DNA of 64,000 bases from Juglans regia (lineage: Eukaryota; Streptophyta; Magnoliopsida; Fagales; Juglandaceae), in assembly GCF_001411555.2 (NCBI RefSeq), contig NC_049902.1, positions 12,937,423-13,001,422 on the forward strand, written 5' to 3'. This document shows positions 45,901 through 57,196 of the stretch, piece by piece; within the stretch, counting starts at the first letter, position 1; each line of letters starts with the position of its first letter. A program made the position numbers and the translations under genes. The notes beneath the pieces were generated by a model. The model was not told the DNA's origin. It did not search any database and was given only the letters and a program-made list of their open reading frames with translations.

Positions 45901-47165
45901 CTTCTCAAAAAATATAGATGAGTGAAACTCAAAGAATACACCATTATCATGACAAAACTGTTTAACAAAAAGAAGATTGCTAGAGATGGAGGGAACATGA
46001 AGAAGATTTTTGAGAATGAATTTGCCATTATTGGAACTGAGTTATGCTGAACCAACATGCTGAATTGGAAGACTAAAGCCATCACCGATGCATACTTGGT
46101 CAGATCCTTGATAAGAACTTGAATCCACAATAAGATTAGTAACATCAGAAGTAAAATGATGTGTAGCGGCAGTATCAAGGAACCAAGTATTTGGGAAGGA
46201 TGAAGATGTATTAAGAGCTAAGAAATTTGCAGTGAAAGCAACAGAAGGTGGGGACTGGTAGGAATGATCAAAACGGTGATAACATACAACAACCAAGTGA
46301 CCAGACTTATTGCATACCTGACACACAGGCAGTGAGTCAAAACGAGGGGAGAAGAAATTGTGAGGTGGGCGTGGTCCAGGAAGAATATCTTTGCCAGTGC
46401 CACGACCACGACGTCCCCCTCGGAAAAAGTTGGCACGACCACTATTAGAGTTTGGGTTTGGAGGAGTAGGAGGTGTGAATTTAGTGGTGTTATGAGCAGC
46501 TAGGGAGGTGCCTGATACAAGAGATTGGGTTTGATGATGAGGCTGAGATTCATGATTCAAAAGGTAACTAAAACTCTGATGGGGAGAGAGGGAATCGGGT
46601 CATGTAGTTAAAGAGGTAACTAAGGATTCATATTCAGTACCTAGACCAGCAAGAAGATAGATAGAGATTTCAGAATCATCAATGGGATATCTTGAAGCAC
46701 CCAAGGTAGAGGCGAGGGACTTCACTTTGTTGAAATATTCAGTCATGGATTTTACCCCTTTCTTGAGAGTGGCTAACTAATACTTGGTATGTATAAGGTG
46801 GGTAGAAGATTTTGTAGCAAATAAATTCTATAGGGTTGTCCATACCTCACAGGAAGTAGAACAATCCAGAACTTGTGCCAAAACAGAGTCAGATAAGGAG
46901 GAATTTATGGTGGAAATGATCAATTGATCTTCTAAAAGCCACTGCGTGTACGCTGGATTAGGCTGACCATCTATCATGGTAGAAGGTTTGGGAAAGGAAC
47001 CATCAACATATTAAAAAACGTTGTTGCCCTTCAGAAAATGAACAATTTGGGCCTTCCACAAAAGAAAATTCTTGATGGTGAGTTTGATAGTAAAAAAATG
47101 AGATGCTGAGTTGAGATGTGTTGGATTAACAGAAAGGGGAAGGGATTGTTCAAGAGAAGCCATGA
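42975..47165 (-). pseudogene. gag-pol of Copia-5, broken
   Basis: Gag starts near 47163 (MASLEQSLPLSVNPTH) and has internal stops ('NVF*YVDG'). One intact zinc knuckle follows near 46320 (CQVCNKSGHLVVVC). The protease has D-T-A (FLDTAATHHFTSD) in place of D-T-G. The integrase is fragmentary (45254-44748: 'FILSHALVPKIYWADAFQTT', NRIPTHVLNNQSPFEKL). RT at 44224-43780 keeps 'QLDIQNALLYRDLQEDVYMK', LKKSIYGLKQAPRAWF and the YVDD motif (MIYVDDILVTGS). RNase H at 43560-42975 has [23 protein letters not shown] sequence and [13 protein letters not shown]. At least six frame changes or stops occur. Confidence 0.87.
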
Positions 47166-47204
47166 ACTAGAAGAAGAGAATAATCGGGACGTTGGTCCTT
47201 TATG

Positions 47205-47216
47205 CTCTAGATACCA
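47205..47216 (-). promoter_or_regulatory. Primer binding site of Copia-5
   Basis: The minus strand reads tggtatctagag immediately after the 5' LTR, a Met-tRNA-type Copia primer site. Confidence 0.85.
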
Positions 47217-47513
47217 TGATGGAATGCAGAAAAAGAGATGAGCACAAGATGTTAGTGAAAAGTTCTTAGAGAGCTTTCTTGTAAATATTTCTTTCTATTT
47301 CAAAGAATATTCACATAGTTTTTCTACACAAATACACCATGCATAGGGCCAGTATATATAGACCCTTTACATAACAGAATTGTACTCCCTAGCCATACAT
47401 ATGTTGACATCTAGCTGGCCTAATCATTATTTCTGTTACAAAAAGATTCTCCAGAATTATTCTTCACTTGTTTAGACGGTTCCTTGGTAGCGTGTAATTC
47501 CACTGCCTTAATA
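47217..47513 (-). repeat. 5' LTR of Copia-5
   Basis: 297 bp, alignable over its full length to 42579-42876. Its last bases read 'ccttaata' where the other copy has 'ccttaaca', so the terminal CA has mutated. The duplication gagca follows. Confidence 0.9.
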
Positions 47514-47555
47514 GAGCAAGTCATTACATGAGCAAGCCAAGGCAACCTCATCTGC

Positions 47556-47776
47556 TGGTTTGGATTCAGAGATGAGATGAAAAAGTTTTAGATGAAATAT
47601 GAAAATTGAAAAAAAAATTATTGTTAGAATATTATTTTTTAATATTATTATTATTTTGAAATTTGAAAATTTTGAATTGAGATTTGAAAAAAATTTAATT
47701 ATTTACTATATTTTGTGTGAAAATTTAAAAAAATTATAATGATGAGATGAAACACTTTCAGAAACCAAACGAAGCC
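47556..47776. mobile_element. MITE of the 'gatgagatga' family
   Basis: About 220 bp, from 'tggtttggattcagagatgag' to 'ttcagaaaccaaacgaagcc', with the shared 'actatattttgtgtgaaaatttaaaaaaattataatgatgag' core. The paralogous copy of the surrounding repeat near 54760 lacks it. Confidence 0.75.
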
Positions 47777-47785
47777 TAAACTAAG

Positions 47786-48524
47786 GTAGTTTTATGTCAA
47801 TGGGAAAACTGGACAGACTTGTGACAACAAATGTAACACAGGTTCTAAACTAGGGACTTAGATTATTATTATTATTATTATTATGGATTTAGTTCAATTA
47901 TTATTATTATCGTTGTTGTTGTTGTTTTTGTTGTTAGTATTATTATTTTGAAAATCTATTTTTAAAATTGTGATTTTATTTGAGTGGGATTCTTCCACTC
48001 TCTACACGTTTGTATATCTCTCAGTTTTGATTTCTTACTTTGAAAACCTTACTACCCACTAAGCGGATTGATTTTCTTGTAGGCTTAGATTTTAAGTTGG
48101 GCTAATTTTTGTTAATTGGGCTAGGCTTGAATTTTAAGTTAGGCCTAATTTTACATAGATAAATATGTTAGTTCATAAACTTTATTTTTACAAAAAATAA
48201 TTACGGATTTAAATTATATTGCCAAGTATTAAATTATGATTTGATCATAGTAATAAATTACATATATTTGAATTTTAAGTATAGTCAAGTTTAATTATTG
48301 AAACGAATTTATGTTTCTTATTTTATCAGATTTTGATAAAAATAATATGCTATATTTTTAATTATAAAATAAAGGAATATGTTACAAGTTGTAAATAATA
48401 TTACTTTGTATTAATTTTAGTATGTATCTGAATGTTGATTAAATCATTCTCCATAGTATGAATTTAATTAAGTAGAATGCTACTTTCTAGAAACATTAGT
48501 GACGATTCGTATTGTATAGATAAC
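47786..48524. repeat. Dispersed repeat, copy 1
   Basis: About 740 bp that aligns along its length to 54782-55537 with scattered substitutions and small indels. It includes an ATT microsatellite (47871-47944) and shared pieces such as 'gtgggattcttccactctctacacg' and 'aagtagaatgct'. There is no coding potential. Confidence 0.8.
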
Positions 48525-49473
48525 AAACTTCGAAGTGGGATTTTGGAAGCAGCGCTACAAGGTAAGTAGCATGATTATAACATTTATGTGTGTTGTAATT
48601 ATTTTGTTTTGTATGAAAAAATGTTGTTCATCTATGCTATATACAACCAATTCGAGGTTAGCCTCTCTTTATAAACCCTCGATAGATTATCATAATATGC
48701 TTGTGATGCAATTACGTATGCTATGTTGAATTGTACGTTTGCTATGTTATGGTATGGAATGCTTATGACATGTTGTGCTATGTAACGCTATGTCATGTTA
48801 TGTTATGTAGGTTATGTCATGTTATATGATGCTCATGTTAATATGTAATGATCAATGTTATGTCATGCATATAAGTAAGACATGCTATGAAAATTAAGAA
48901 GTCAACATGTTCGTATGCATTATGATAAAATAAATAAGAATTCATCTGAACGATAAGTAAGTTTTAAGATTGGCGTTATGTTATGGGTGGATGTACAAGC
49001 TATGGACCAAAGTGTGGTCCACCATATGCTATGATGTATGCGGTGACATTGACCTAAGCGTGGTCCACCATATGCTATGATATGATGCATGCGGTGATAC
49101 AGATTCAAGCATGCTTTACCATATATTATTTTATGATTATGCGATGCCATGGATCTAAGTGTGGTCTACCAAATGATTTATGTGGTCAATGACAATTTTA
49201 TCGACGTATGTATGTTATAATAGCTGATAATAGCTGAAATTGTGCAGAACTTTACAGCTTTAAATAAAGTATTATCACAACTATGTATTGTTAATTCTTA
49301 CATTTTTATTCGTCTTGAAATATTTATTTTTCCTACAGGAGTAACAAGAAATAAACTTAGGACGTGAACGTAAAAGGAAGAGATAAGAAAAAAAATAAAG
49401 AAAAACACTTGAAGACGTGGAGGGGCTGGACATGCAAGGACACAAGGGAAATGAAGGACTATGACATATGAAA
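48525..49473 (+). repeat. LTR-type repeat with imperfect tandem units
   Basis: Similar to 15347-15600. 48745-48860 is a 'tatgttatg'-rich stretch. 48990-49180 holds about four imperfect units of 45-50 bases around 'aagcgtggtccaccatatgctatga' and 'tgcggtgacat'. No gene. Confidence 0.55.
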
Positions 49474-50057
49474 TGTAATGCCCCGGTCCCGCATGGGGTC
49501 GGAGAGTTACTTCTTATCACATTCTAACAATATATTTATAGACTTCAAATTCCCAATATTATATAAAAATTTTGATTCAAACTAATTTCCTCAATTTAAT
49601 CAATCTCCCAAAATGCCAAATCATCAGTACACTACAAACTTTCTTAACAAAAATCATCAATACTCGTGGAAACCTCCTATGCTTAAATCCACTATGATTA
49701 AAATCATCTCACCTATGCTCCATAATCTTGATACTCAGTTGAAATATCCAAATCATCTGAAAAATGTTGTGGAGATAAGGAATGAGTTATTAACTTAGAA
49801 AGAAAAGAACATATATTAGTATGTAAACATGAGCATTTATAGAGTTTGGAATGTAGAACAAAATATTTACTTTCAGAATGCATAATCGGAACATTTGCAT
49901 TCGGAATACAGAATCAAAACATGTTATTAAAATAGCAAAGTAAAGTTTTCAGAAAACATTCTTATTCAAAATCCTTTGGCATATCAAAATCTGAAACATT
50001 ATCTTCATATCATATAAGAGTATCACATCGAGACATATACCATATTTACCCCCCAGG

Positions 50058-50222
50058 CGCGTGGTAGGGTTATAAACCACCATTATACCCGTGACAGGGC
50101 TGTATGCCACTATTATACTCATGATAGGGTTGTATACCATGTTTAATCCACTTGGTAGGGTTATAAACCACTATTATACCTAAGGCGGGGCCATATACCA
50201 CTATTATACCCGTGGCAGGGCT
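50058..50222. repeat. Minisatellite, about 5-6 units of 30-32 bp
   Basis: Imperfect tandem units of the form 'ggtagggttataaaccaccattataccc'. The repeated parts are '(g)cagggttgtataccactattatac' and variants. Confidence 0.8.
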
Positions 50223-51661
50223 TAACAGAGACAGAACAGAGGCAACATCAGAACCAGATCATATTCAGGTACATAATCAAAAATTCATGTCAAGATTTTT
50301 AGATGACACATCATATCAGAATAGAGTACTGCATAGATTCAAATAATCTCTCATATTAAAAAAAAAAAATCCAATTCGAAAAATCCTTGCATCACATGCA
50401 CAAATTTTCATAGATTTCATATTCGCACTTTTATCATAGATCAGAAATATAATGTACAAAATTAGCTCATATTTACACCAGTCATGCCAAAAAAATACTT
50501 TCTCTTATACATATTTCATGCATATGCAGAACACATATTTGAGCTAGTTTGCAGATTTCTTTTCAAATCAAACATGCATATTTTTAAAATCAACATTGTT
50601 TCAAAAATACGGCAAAACAACTAAAATTCATTTCAAAAATTATCTCAATCATATTTAGAACTCACATCTCTAATAACTATTATTGAAATGATAATTTAGT
50701 ACTGCTAACATATAACGTAGTAGGAAATCGTAAATTTTTTAAACAATAGTAGTTCATAAAATATCTTTAATAATACTTATATTAAAAATCATTACAAACA
50801 ACTAATAATATCAAATTTAAAACCATAGAAGGTTTATTTTATATAATTGGCTAAGTGTTAAAATAAAAGATTAAATACTTATAATTCACTATCAAAATCA
50901 AATTATAAAATTAATACTAAGTAATATAATTAAAGTCTTTAAATTTTTTTTGTGAAATCAAGTTTATGGCTAATATTTTTATTAGAATAAGATCATGCCT
51001 AATTTTTAAAAATACCAAACACAACCTAAATTAAAATAATATATTAATCTCTTAGTACAATAAAATAAAGTGCATTAAAAATTATTAACATAGTTTTTGA
51101 AAAATACAAAATCTAATTTAAACATCAAGCTCATATGAAATGATAAGCTCATTTAAAATATTTCAACAGTTTTTGAATTATAATAGCCAATCTATACTTT
51201 TGATTTACAACTTGATAAAATAATCATATCTAATTTAAATAATATAAATAGCTTAAAACTCATTTAGTAAGATAGACTTAAATTGGTTTTAAAGCATTTA
51301 GAATTAAAATCTTTTTTTTACTACTGAAATTAGTTGTAAAATATTTAGTAATTTATTCTGAATCCATAAATGTAAATTCTTATACTTCAAACAAAGCCCA
51401 CTTAAAACAAGTTTAATGTAAAAATCAATCCAATATGAAACCATCTAAAATGAGAAGGGCGTTATGGAAAAATAAAACCATGAACATGCATGTGCCCTTT
51501 GGTAATGGCTGGAAACAAGAGATACGTGAAACAAAAGTAAAACGAAACTTGGTCCAAAATTGTGCAACGTAGGAGAGAAACTCACCAAGACAGGTGAGAG
51601 GTGCGAAGGGAAAGTGTGCTAGGCAAAGGTCGACGATGGTGAGAATGGCGGCATTGCACCG

Positions 51662-51664
<3 letters not shown>

Positions 51665-51717
<53 letters not shown>
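51665..51717. repeat. GA microsatellite
   Basis: About 26 GA units without interruption. Confidence 0.95.
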
Positions 51718-51718
<1 letters not shown>

Positions 51719-52568
51719 ACGGCGTGATGGAGAAGTGAGATGTTACTGAGAGAGCAGTGGCTTAGGGTGGCAACAGATCATGGAGTGGCACATGGGTGGC
51801 GGAAGGGTTGCTGGTTGGCCTCGTTAAGCTTCACCGACGTGTCATGGGGCTGCAGAACTGAGACGGAGGAAAGTGGTTTTATTGATCTGTTTCGAGCATC
51901 AAAAACATGAGACACGCAATGGCTTGAATGGTGGTTTGATGGTGTAGGGGTAGGGGTAGTGCGGTGGAGGAGTTCTTTGTTGCACCAAAGGTGAGCGAAA
52001 ACTTCTGTGGTGGTCTTTCTAGCCGTTGGGTTGTGGGGAAGAAACCGAGAGAGGGAAGAGGTGTGAAAGAGGCTCACGGTGTCGCAGCGTGGGCTGATTC
52101 AGTGGTGAGTGGCTGATGGTGATTGAACATGGCTGGGCTTCATGGATATACCGGTGGCTTCCATCGAGAAGGTTGGTGGGTATCTTGGGTTCACGTCGGC
52201 AGCAACTTGTTCATGGTGGTTGTCTAGTGACGGTACATGTGGTGCAGCACGGCGTTGCATGGTGTACGCAATGATTGTCGAAGGAGCTTCACGGTGTAGA
52301 GTTTATTGGCTAATTCTGTCGTGCGGTGACAATGGCAATGGTAATGAACTGTGGTGGCTGCATAGCGCTCGGCGTCTCACTGAGTGGCATTAGTGCGACA
52401 TTTCGTGGCATGATCATGCTCTGTTTTGTGAGCACAAAATAGAGGCGTGCTCTTATGCTTGTTCCGTGCGACGGTAGTTTTTGTTTTGGCCTAATGAGGT
52501 TGACGGTGCTATTGGTGGGTGCGATGCATATTGACTTCAATTTAGGGTTTCAGATTGAACCCCTAAAT

Positions 52569-52646
52569 CAATTTAGGGTTCCAATCCAAAACCCAATTGA
52601 AACCCCTAAATTTCAAGAATGGGTTTTGGATTGGAATCCTAAATTG
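52569..52646. repeat. 26-bp inverted repeat (fold-back)
   Basis: caatttagggttccaatcca and the following bases (52569-52594) pair with 52621-52646 at 25 of 26 positions, with a 26-base spacer. The surrounding 52540-52670 contains further 'tttagggttcc'/'cctaaat' copies in both orientations. Confidence 0.85.
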
Positions 52647-52696
52647 ATTTAGGGTTCCAAATCTAAACACCCAGAGGTCAGGAAGTGAAAAAACTA

Positions 52697-52697
<1 letters not shown>

Positions 52698-52732
<35 letters not shown>
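52698..52732. repeat. A run of 35
   Basis: A homopolymer of about 35 A. It could be the tail of a retroposed sequence on the plus strand (52540-52697), but I cannot name one. Confidence 0.8.
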
Positions 52733-52733
<1 letters not shown>

Positions 52734-52984
52734 AATGAATCAAACACATGCACAAATTTCTCCACAGCACACAAGTTCACAATTATTCCCATCCTCCATC
52801 TCCTATTCAACCCATCATTCCTCCAATATCCAATTCAAAACTAAAAAAATAAAATCTAGGGTTTCGGATTTTTTACCTTTGAGTGGCGGCGAATGCGAAG
52901 TTTCAACTTTCAAAATAGGTTCGCACGAGTCAATGAAGGTGTAGTGACTGGACTGTGGTCTTGCTCGTGCAATCGTGCAAGATG

Positions 52985-52987
<3 letters not shown>

Positions 52988-53037
<50 letters not shown>
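52988..53037. repeat. GA microsatellite
   Basis: About 25 GA units, the second such tract within 1.4 kb. Confidence 0.95.
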
Positions 53038-53040
<3 letters not shown>

Positions 53041-53098
53041 TGCGAGTGAGAGATAGAGAAGAAGAGAAGGTGTTGGGGCGGGGGAAACCTTAACTAAA

Positions 53099-53620
53099 AG
53101 TGAAACGGCGTCGTTTCACTCTGACCATCTCTTGCATAGGTTGGAGTACAATAGATGGACAACTCATGCACAAGTTCAAGCTTCTCAACTATCCGAGGTG
53201 TTATTATGTTCTCATATTTACCAATTCCTTCCCTTTTCAATTGATACCCCCTCATCAGGTTCTTCCGTATAGTCTCCACCATAGCCACAATTGGCTTATC
53301 TCGTGCTTGCAGAATATACACGTTGAAACATTCACTGAGATTATTCACTACTAGGTCAGACTTACAAGATGTGTTAAACCATGCTTTAGACCATTGTGAT
53401 GGGTCTATGACCTTCAGGTAGACATATGCAGGCTCACTGAGGGCTTTCAGTTCCTCTATAGCTCTCTCAAAGTCCCTCTTGGTGTATGTTGTGGCTGTTT
53501 GCCACAATTTATCCTTCAGTGACACACTCCTATGGCCAACATCTCAAAAATTGGCATATAAATGCCTCACACAAGTACGACTGTCATTGTAAGGCACCAA
53601 CTCTTCCATTGCCTCACACA
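53099..53620 (-). pseudogene. MULE (MuDR-type) transposase fragment
   Basis: On the minus strand the frame from 53525 to 53094 reads 'SLKDKLWQTATTYTKRDFERA', 'MEELKALSEPAYVYLKVIDP'-like sequence, 'WSKAWFNTSCKSDLVVNNLS', 'ECFNVYILQARDKPIVAMVE' and 'TIRKNLMRGY'. This matches the C-terminal half of the MULE transposase domain that plant MuDR and FAR1-related proteins share. The preceding codons (53530-53620) give 'RTCVRHLYANF' followed by a stop. The catalytic N-terminal part and the SWIM zinc finger are missing. An inverted repeat, agtgaaacg...cgtttcact (53099-53120), sits at its 3' edge. Confidence 0.8.
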
Positions 53621-54239
53621 AAAAATGTACAACACGTGTCTCCAACCCCATGTTGATAACCAGGAGTCCAATATGGGCATCTCCAAAACTTCCTTTTGTA
53701 GTTATCGTCCGTAGTTGACACTATTAAACATGCCCGCAAATTGCAACAGCAAAATGGGTCATCCAGTGGTGCTTTACCACCTCAGCTTATGCTAGATAAA
53801 CCATTTGAAATCTTTCACAACCTGCTGAAATATACGTGTTAGTCGTGTATAGGAATACTTGCATCACTTGCTTATGCTATAGTTCTTTCACCTGGGAAAA
53901 AAAATGAGGAAACACACCAATCTTCAGTGAATGGATGCGAAGCCCCTCCCCTACTCCTCTACGAGATGCCCAGATGCAAAGTACGGTAGATATTGAGGGA
54001 TTTTGACCGCAAGGTGGAGCACGGGGGCCATGAAGTCGATGAAATCAAGAGTGATTTTGTCTTTACAGTGGTAGTTAGGCACGTGAGAAGTAGGTGTTCT
54101 AAATTTTCATTACATTTCACTCTAGGAATAAATGGAAGGGGGCGATTTGTATGTTTTGAAAGTAAGTGGGTCCATTTTGTTGTAATTTTTAGTTTCGGGA
54201 GCACATTGTGAATTGAGTAAAAGTTCATAGGGATAAAGT
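53621..54239. other. Nothing recognised
   Basis: Possibly more MULE sequence up to about 53720, but too diverged to assign. The rest has only short frames. Confidence 0.4.
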
Positions 54240-54717
54240 GTAATTAGCCCTATTATATAATTAGTATTACATATTATTATACATTAGTGTTTATTCATTA
54301 GTTGTTATTATTCATTAGTGTTACATAGTAGTAATAGTTAATAGTATGATGTTTACATATACTAAACTATTATTAGTCAATTTATTCTATTTATATTATA
54401 TTATAAGCAAATTATTTTATAATAATGTTTATAATAATTTACTCATACTAGTATATTATTGAATTTGATTAACAATATAAGTTATAGTTATATAAAATAT
54501 ATATGATTAATATATAAAAGATACATATATTTTTATAAAATATGTACAATATTGGAGTTGGAGTCGGAGTTGGACAATCAGAGTTGAAGTTGGTACTTCG
54601 CCACCTCCGACTCCGACTTCGACTTTTTTAATTAAAAAAACTCTGAATCCGATAAGCCAGTCGAAGTCAGAGCGAAACTGGAGCGGAGTCAGATTTTTAA
54701 ATTTTTGCTCAGCCCTA
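54240..54717. mobile_element. Truncated relative of the hAT element at 32995
   Basis: It has the same AT-rich 'attagtgttacatag' core sequence, then 'ttggagttggagtcggag' arrays and the terminal 'ttttgctcagcccta' ending at 54717. The left terminal repeat is not present, so it is a one-ended fragment. Confidence 0.75.
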
Positions 54718-54781
54718 CTCCATCCCATCTATCTCAAAGAAACCAAGTCAAGGCAACCTCATCTAAATATTGTCCATAGAG

Positions 54782-55537
54782 TAGTTTTATGTCAATGGAA
54801 AAACTGGGCAAACTTGTGACGACAAAGGTAACACAGGTTCTAAACTGGAGACTTAGATTATAATTATTATAATTATTATTATTATTATTATTATGGATTT
54901 AGTTTGACTATTATTGTTATTATTATTATTGTTAATATTATTATTTTGAAAATCTATTTTTAAGATTGTGATTTTATTTGAGTGGGATTCTTCCACTCTC
55001 TACACGTCCGTATATCTCTTAGTTTTGATTTCCTATTTTGAAAACCTTACTACCTTCTAATATTTTAAGTGGGTTGATTTTCTTGTAGGCTTTGATTTTA
55101 AGTTGGGCTGATTTTCGTTAATTGTGCTAGGCTTGAATTTTAAGTTAGGCCTAATTTTACTTAGATAAATATGTTAGTTCATAAACTTTATTTTTACCGA
55201 AAATAATTAAGAGTTTAAATTATATCGCCAAGTATTAAATTATGATTTGATCATAGTAATAAATTACAAAGATTTGAAATTTAAGTATAGTCAAGTTTAA
55301 TTACTGAAATGAATTTTTGTTGCTTATTTTATCAGATTTTGATAAAAATAATATGTTATATTTTTAATTAGAAAATAAAAAAATATGTTACAAGTTTTAA
55401 ATAATATTACTATCTAGTATCTATTAATTTTAGTATGTATCTGAATATTGATTAAATCATTCTCCAAAGTATGAATTCAATTAAGTAGAATGCTATTTTC
55501 TAGAAATATTAGTGACAATTCATATTGTATAAGTAAC
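54782..55537. repeat. Dispersed repeat, copy 2
   Basis: Paralogue of 47786-48524, in the same orientation, without the MITE that precedes copy 1. It has its own ATT microsatellite (54862-54955). It runs directly into Gypsy protease sequence on the right. Confidence 0.8.
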
Positions 55538-56530
55538 ATTATATCTCCTACAATTTCATTTAAGATTGAAAATCATCATATTGAAAGAGTTTTGTTAGAT
55601 TTGGGGGGGAGTGTAAATTTATTACCATATTTTGTATATTTGCAGTTAGGCTTAGGGGAGTTAAAACCCACTTAAATGACACTTTAGTTAGCTGATACGT
55701 TTGTTAAGATCCCCAGAGGTATTGTTGAGGATGTGTTGATCAAAATTAATTCATTATCTTTTCCAATTGGTTTTGTGGTATTAGACATTAAGGCCAGTCA
55801 AATTGTCAGGACACAAATCCATGTTATTTTGGGTCACCATTTCTTAGCCACATCTAATGCTTTAATTAATTGTTGAAATGGTGTGATAAAAATTTCTTTT
55901 GAAAACATGACTGTTGAGCTTAATATTTTTCACATAAGCAAGCAAATGCCAGAAGATGAAAATGAGGTCAATATAATTAAGAGTTTTGTCCAGAACACTT
56001 TTATACAAACAAGTTGTGAGGAGCCTCTAGAAGCTCATCTTACATATTTTGGGTGCAATTTTGATGTTGAGAAATCAATTGAGGAAATCAGTTCCTTGTT
56101 AGATTTAGTTACCTCTTTGAGCACAACCAAGTGGCAACCAAAAGTGGTCCATCTTCCTCGATCTTCCATAGCTCCCATCTGATGTAGAGGTCGTCGGTTG
56201 CAGAAGTAATGATCATAAAGTTGTCATCCCTTATCACCTATAGAGAAGTGGTCAAGTAGAGATATTCAATTGGGAAATCAAGAATATATTAGAGAAAACG
56301 GTAAATCCCACTCTTAAGGATCGGTTTTTGAGACAAAATGATGCGTTATGGGCATACCTTACAACATTTCAGGCTCCCATTGGAATGTTTCCATACAAAC
56401 TAATCTTCGGTAAGGCCTGTCATCTTCCAGTTGAGCTAGAGCATAAAGCTTACTGGACTATTAAGTAGCTAAACTTTGTCCTTGACAAGACAAGTGCCCA
56501 TAGAAAACTCCAATTGAATAAGTGTTGATG
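55538..56530 (+). pseudogene. Ty3/Gypsy fragment: protease joined to integrase end
   Basis: 55560-55860 encodes a Gypsy retropepsin-like domain (VLLDLGGSVNLLPYFVYLQL, then LADTFVKIPRGIVEDVL) in which the active-site triplet reads D-L-G. 55880-56110 is the following linker. From about 56240 the translation switches to the end of the integrase ([37 protein letters not shown]). RT and RNase H are missing, so this is an internally deleted copy with stops. 'LLDLGASVNLLP' is typical of Tat/Ogre-like Gypsy elements. Confidence 0.8.
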
Positions 56531-57196
56531 TCATGTAGGTCTAGTTTGTGTTACTTTATTATGTTTTAGCTTTCATTTATGGAACATGTTATGCTAAACA
56601 AGTTTTATGATTCAACCAATAAAGGTATTTTTATGACATCGAATCTTTTTACCAGACATTATACTACAAATGTACATGAAATTTCTGACTCACGGGAAGG
56701 GGATGTTATAACAAAGAAGCATTCCATACTGATGCTGATCTTGCTCTTCATGAAAGACTGAAGGAATATGGATATCGATTACCATTTAGCCTGTGAAAAG
56801 TTACAAGTTGGTGTGATTTAAAGCTTCATAATTCATCTCAGCATCAACTGAGTTATATTTTTACAAAACCTTTTAGGTTCTGCTCATTTCAAGTTGTTGA
56901 TTGGCAAGATGGGTGTTTTGAAAAATTTAGCGTATGAATTTTCATTAAAAAATACCAATTGAACCAAGAATATAAATTCAGATGTTGTACAAAAATAACT
57001 TTAATCATCAATTGGGATGGTAATCCAAATAGATTATGGGATTCCTGCCAAACCCATACCGATGCCACATTACTCATCTTTCATCCCAGAAGTGATTACC
57101 TGTGTACTTCTAAGAGCCAATAATCTTAGCTAATAATTAGCTTTTCTAAACAGAAAAATATACTACCCGAGTCCCAGATTCCATTTCTAGCCTTAA
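56531..57196. other. Region downstream of the PPR gene
   Basis: No gene. It should hold the 3' UTR of the PPR gene near 57000-57196 on the minus strand. I see nothing else that I can support. Confidence 0.5.

Larger units (their letters stand above)
42579..47513 (-). mobile_element. Copia-5, full-length LTR retrotransposon
   Basis: A complete 4.9-kb minus-strand Copia element with two LTRs (298 and 297 bp), a 5-bp target duplication gagca (42574-42578 and 47514-47518), a primer site (47205-47216), a polypurine tract next to the left LTR (42877 onward, 'tccccctgag' on the plus strand), and gag-pol between. The two LTRs differ at roughly one base in ten by eye, so the insertion is not recent. 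It belongs to a different Copia family from Copia-1 to -4 (other LTRs, one zinc knuckle). Confidence 0.93.
49474..52697 (+). repeat. Gypsy-type LTR start and non-coding (LARD-like) sequence
   Basis: The left edge TGTAATGCCCCGGTCCCGC at 49474 is typical of plant Gypsy LTR starts. What follows is non-coding, mostly AT-rich, with a minisatellite at 50058-50222, a GA microsatellite at 51665-51717 and a GC-richer part at 51540-52540 with only short frames. I found neither a second LTR nor gag-pol, so the extent and the class are inferred. Confidence 0.4.

Noticed and set aside
50058..50222. Regular repeats considered as a CRISPR array
   Set aside because: The units are contiguous imperfect copies without unique spacers, in a eukaryotic nuclear sequence. 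It is a minisatellite.
51778..52393. Minus-strand 99-codon and plus-strand 83-codon frames
   Set aside because: No recognisable motif. The region lies inside repeat-like sequence between two GA microsatellites.
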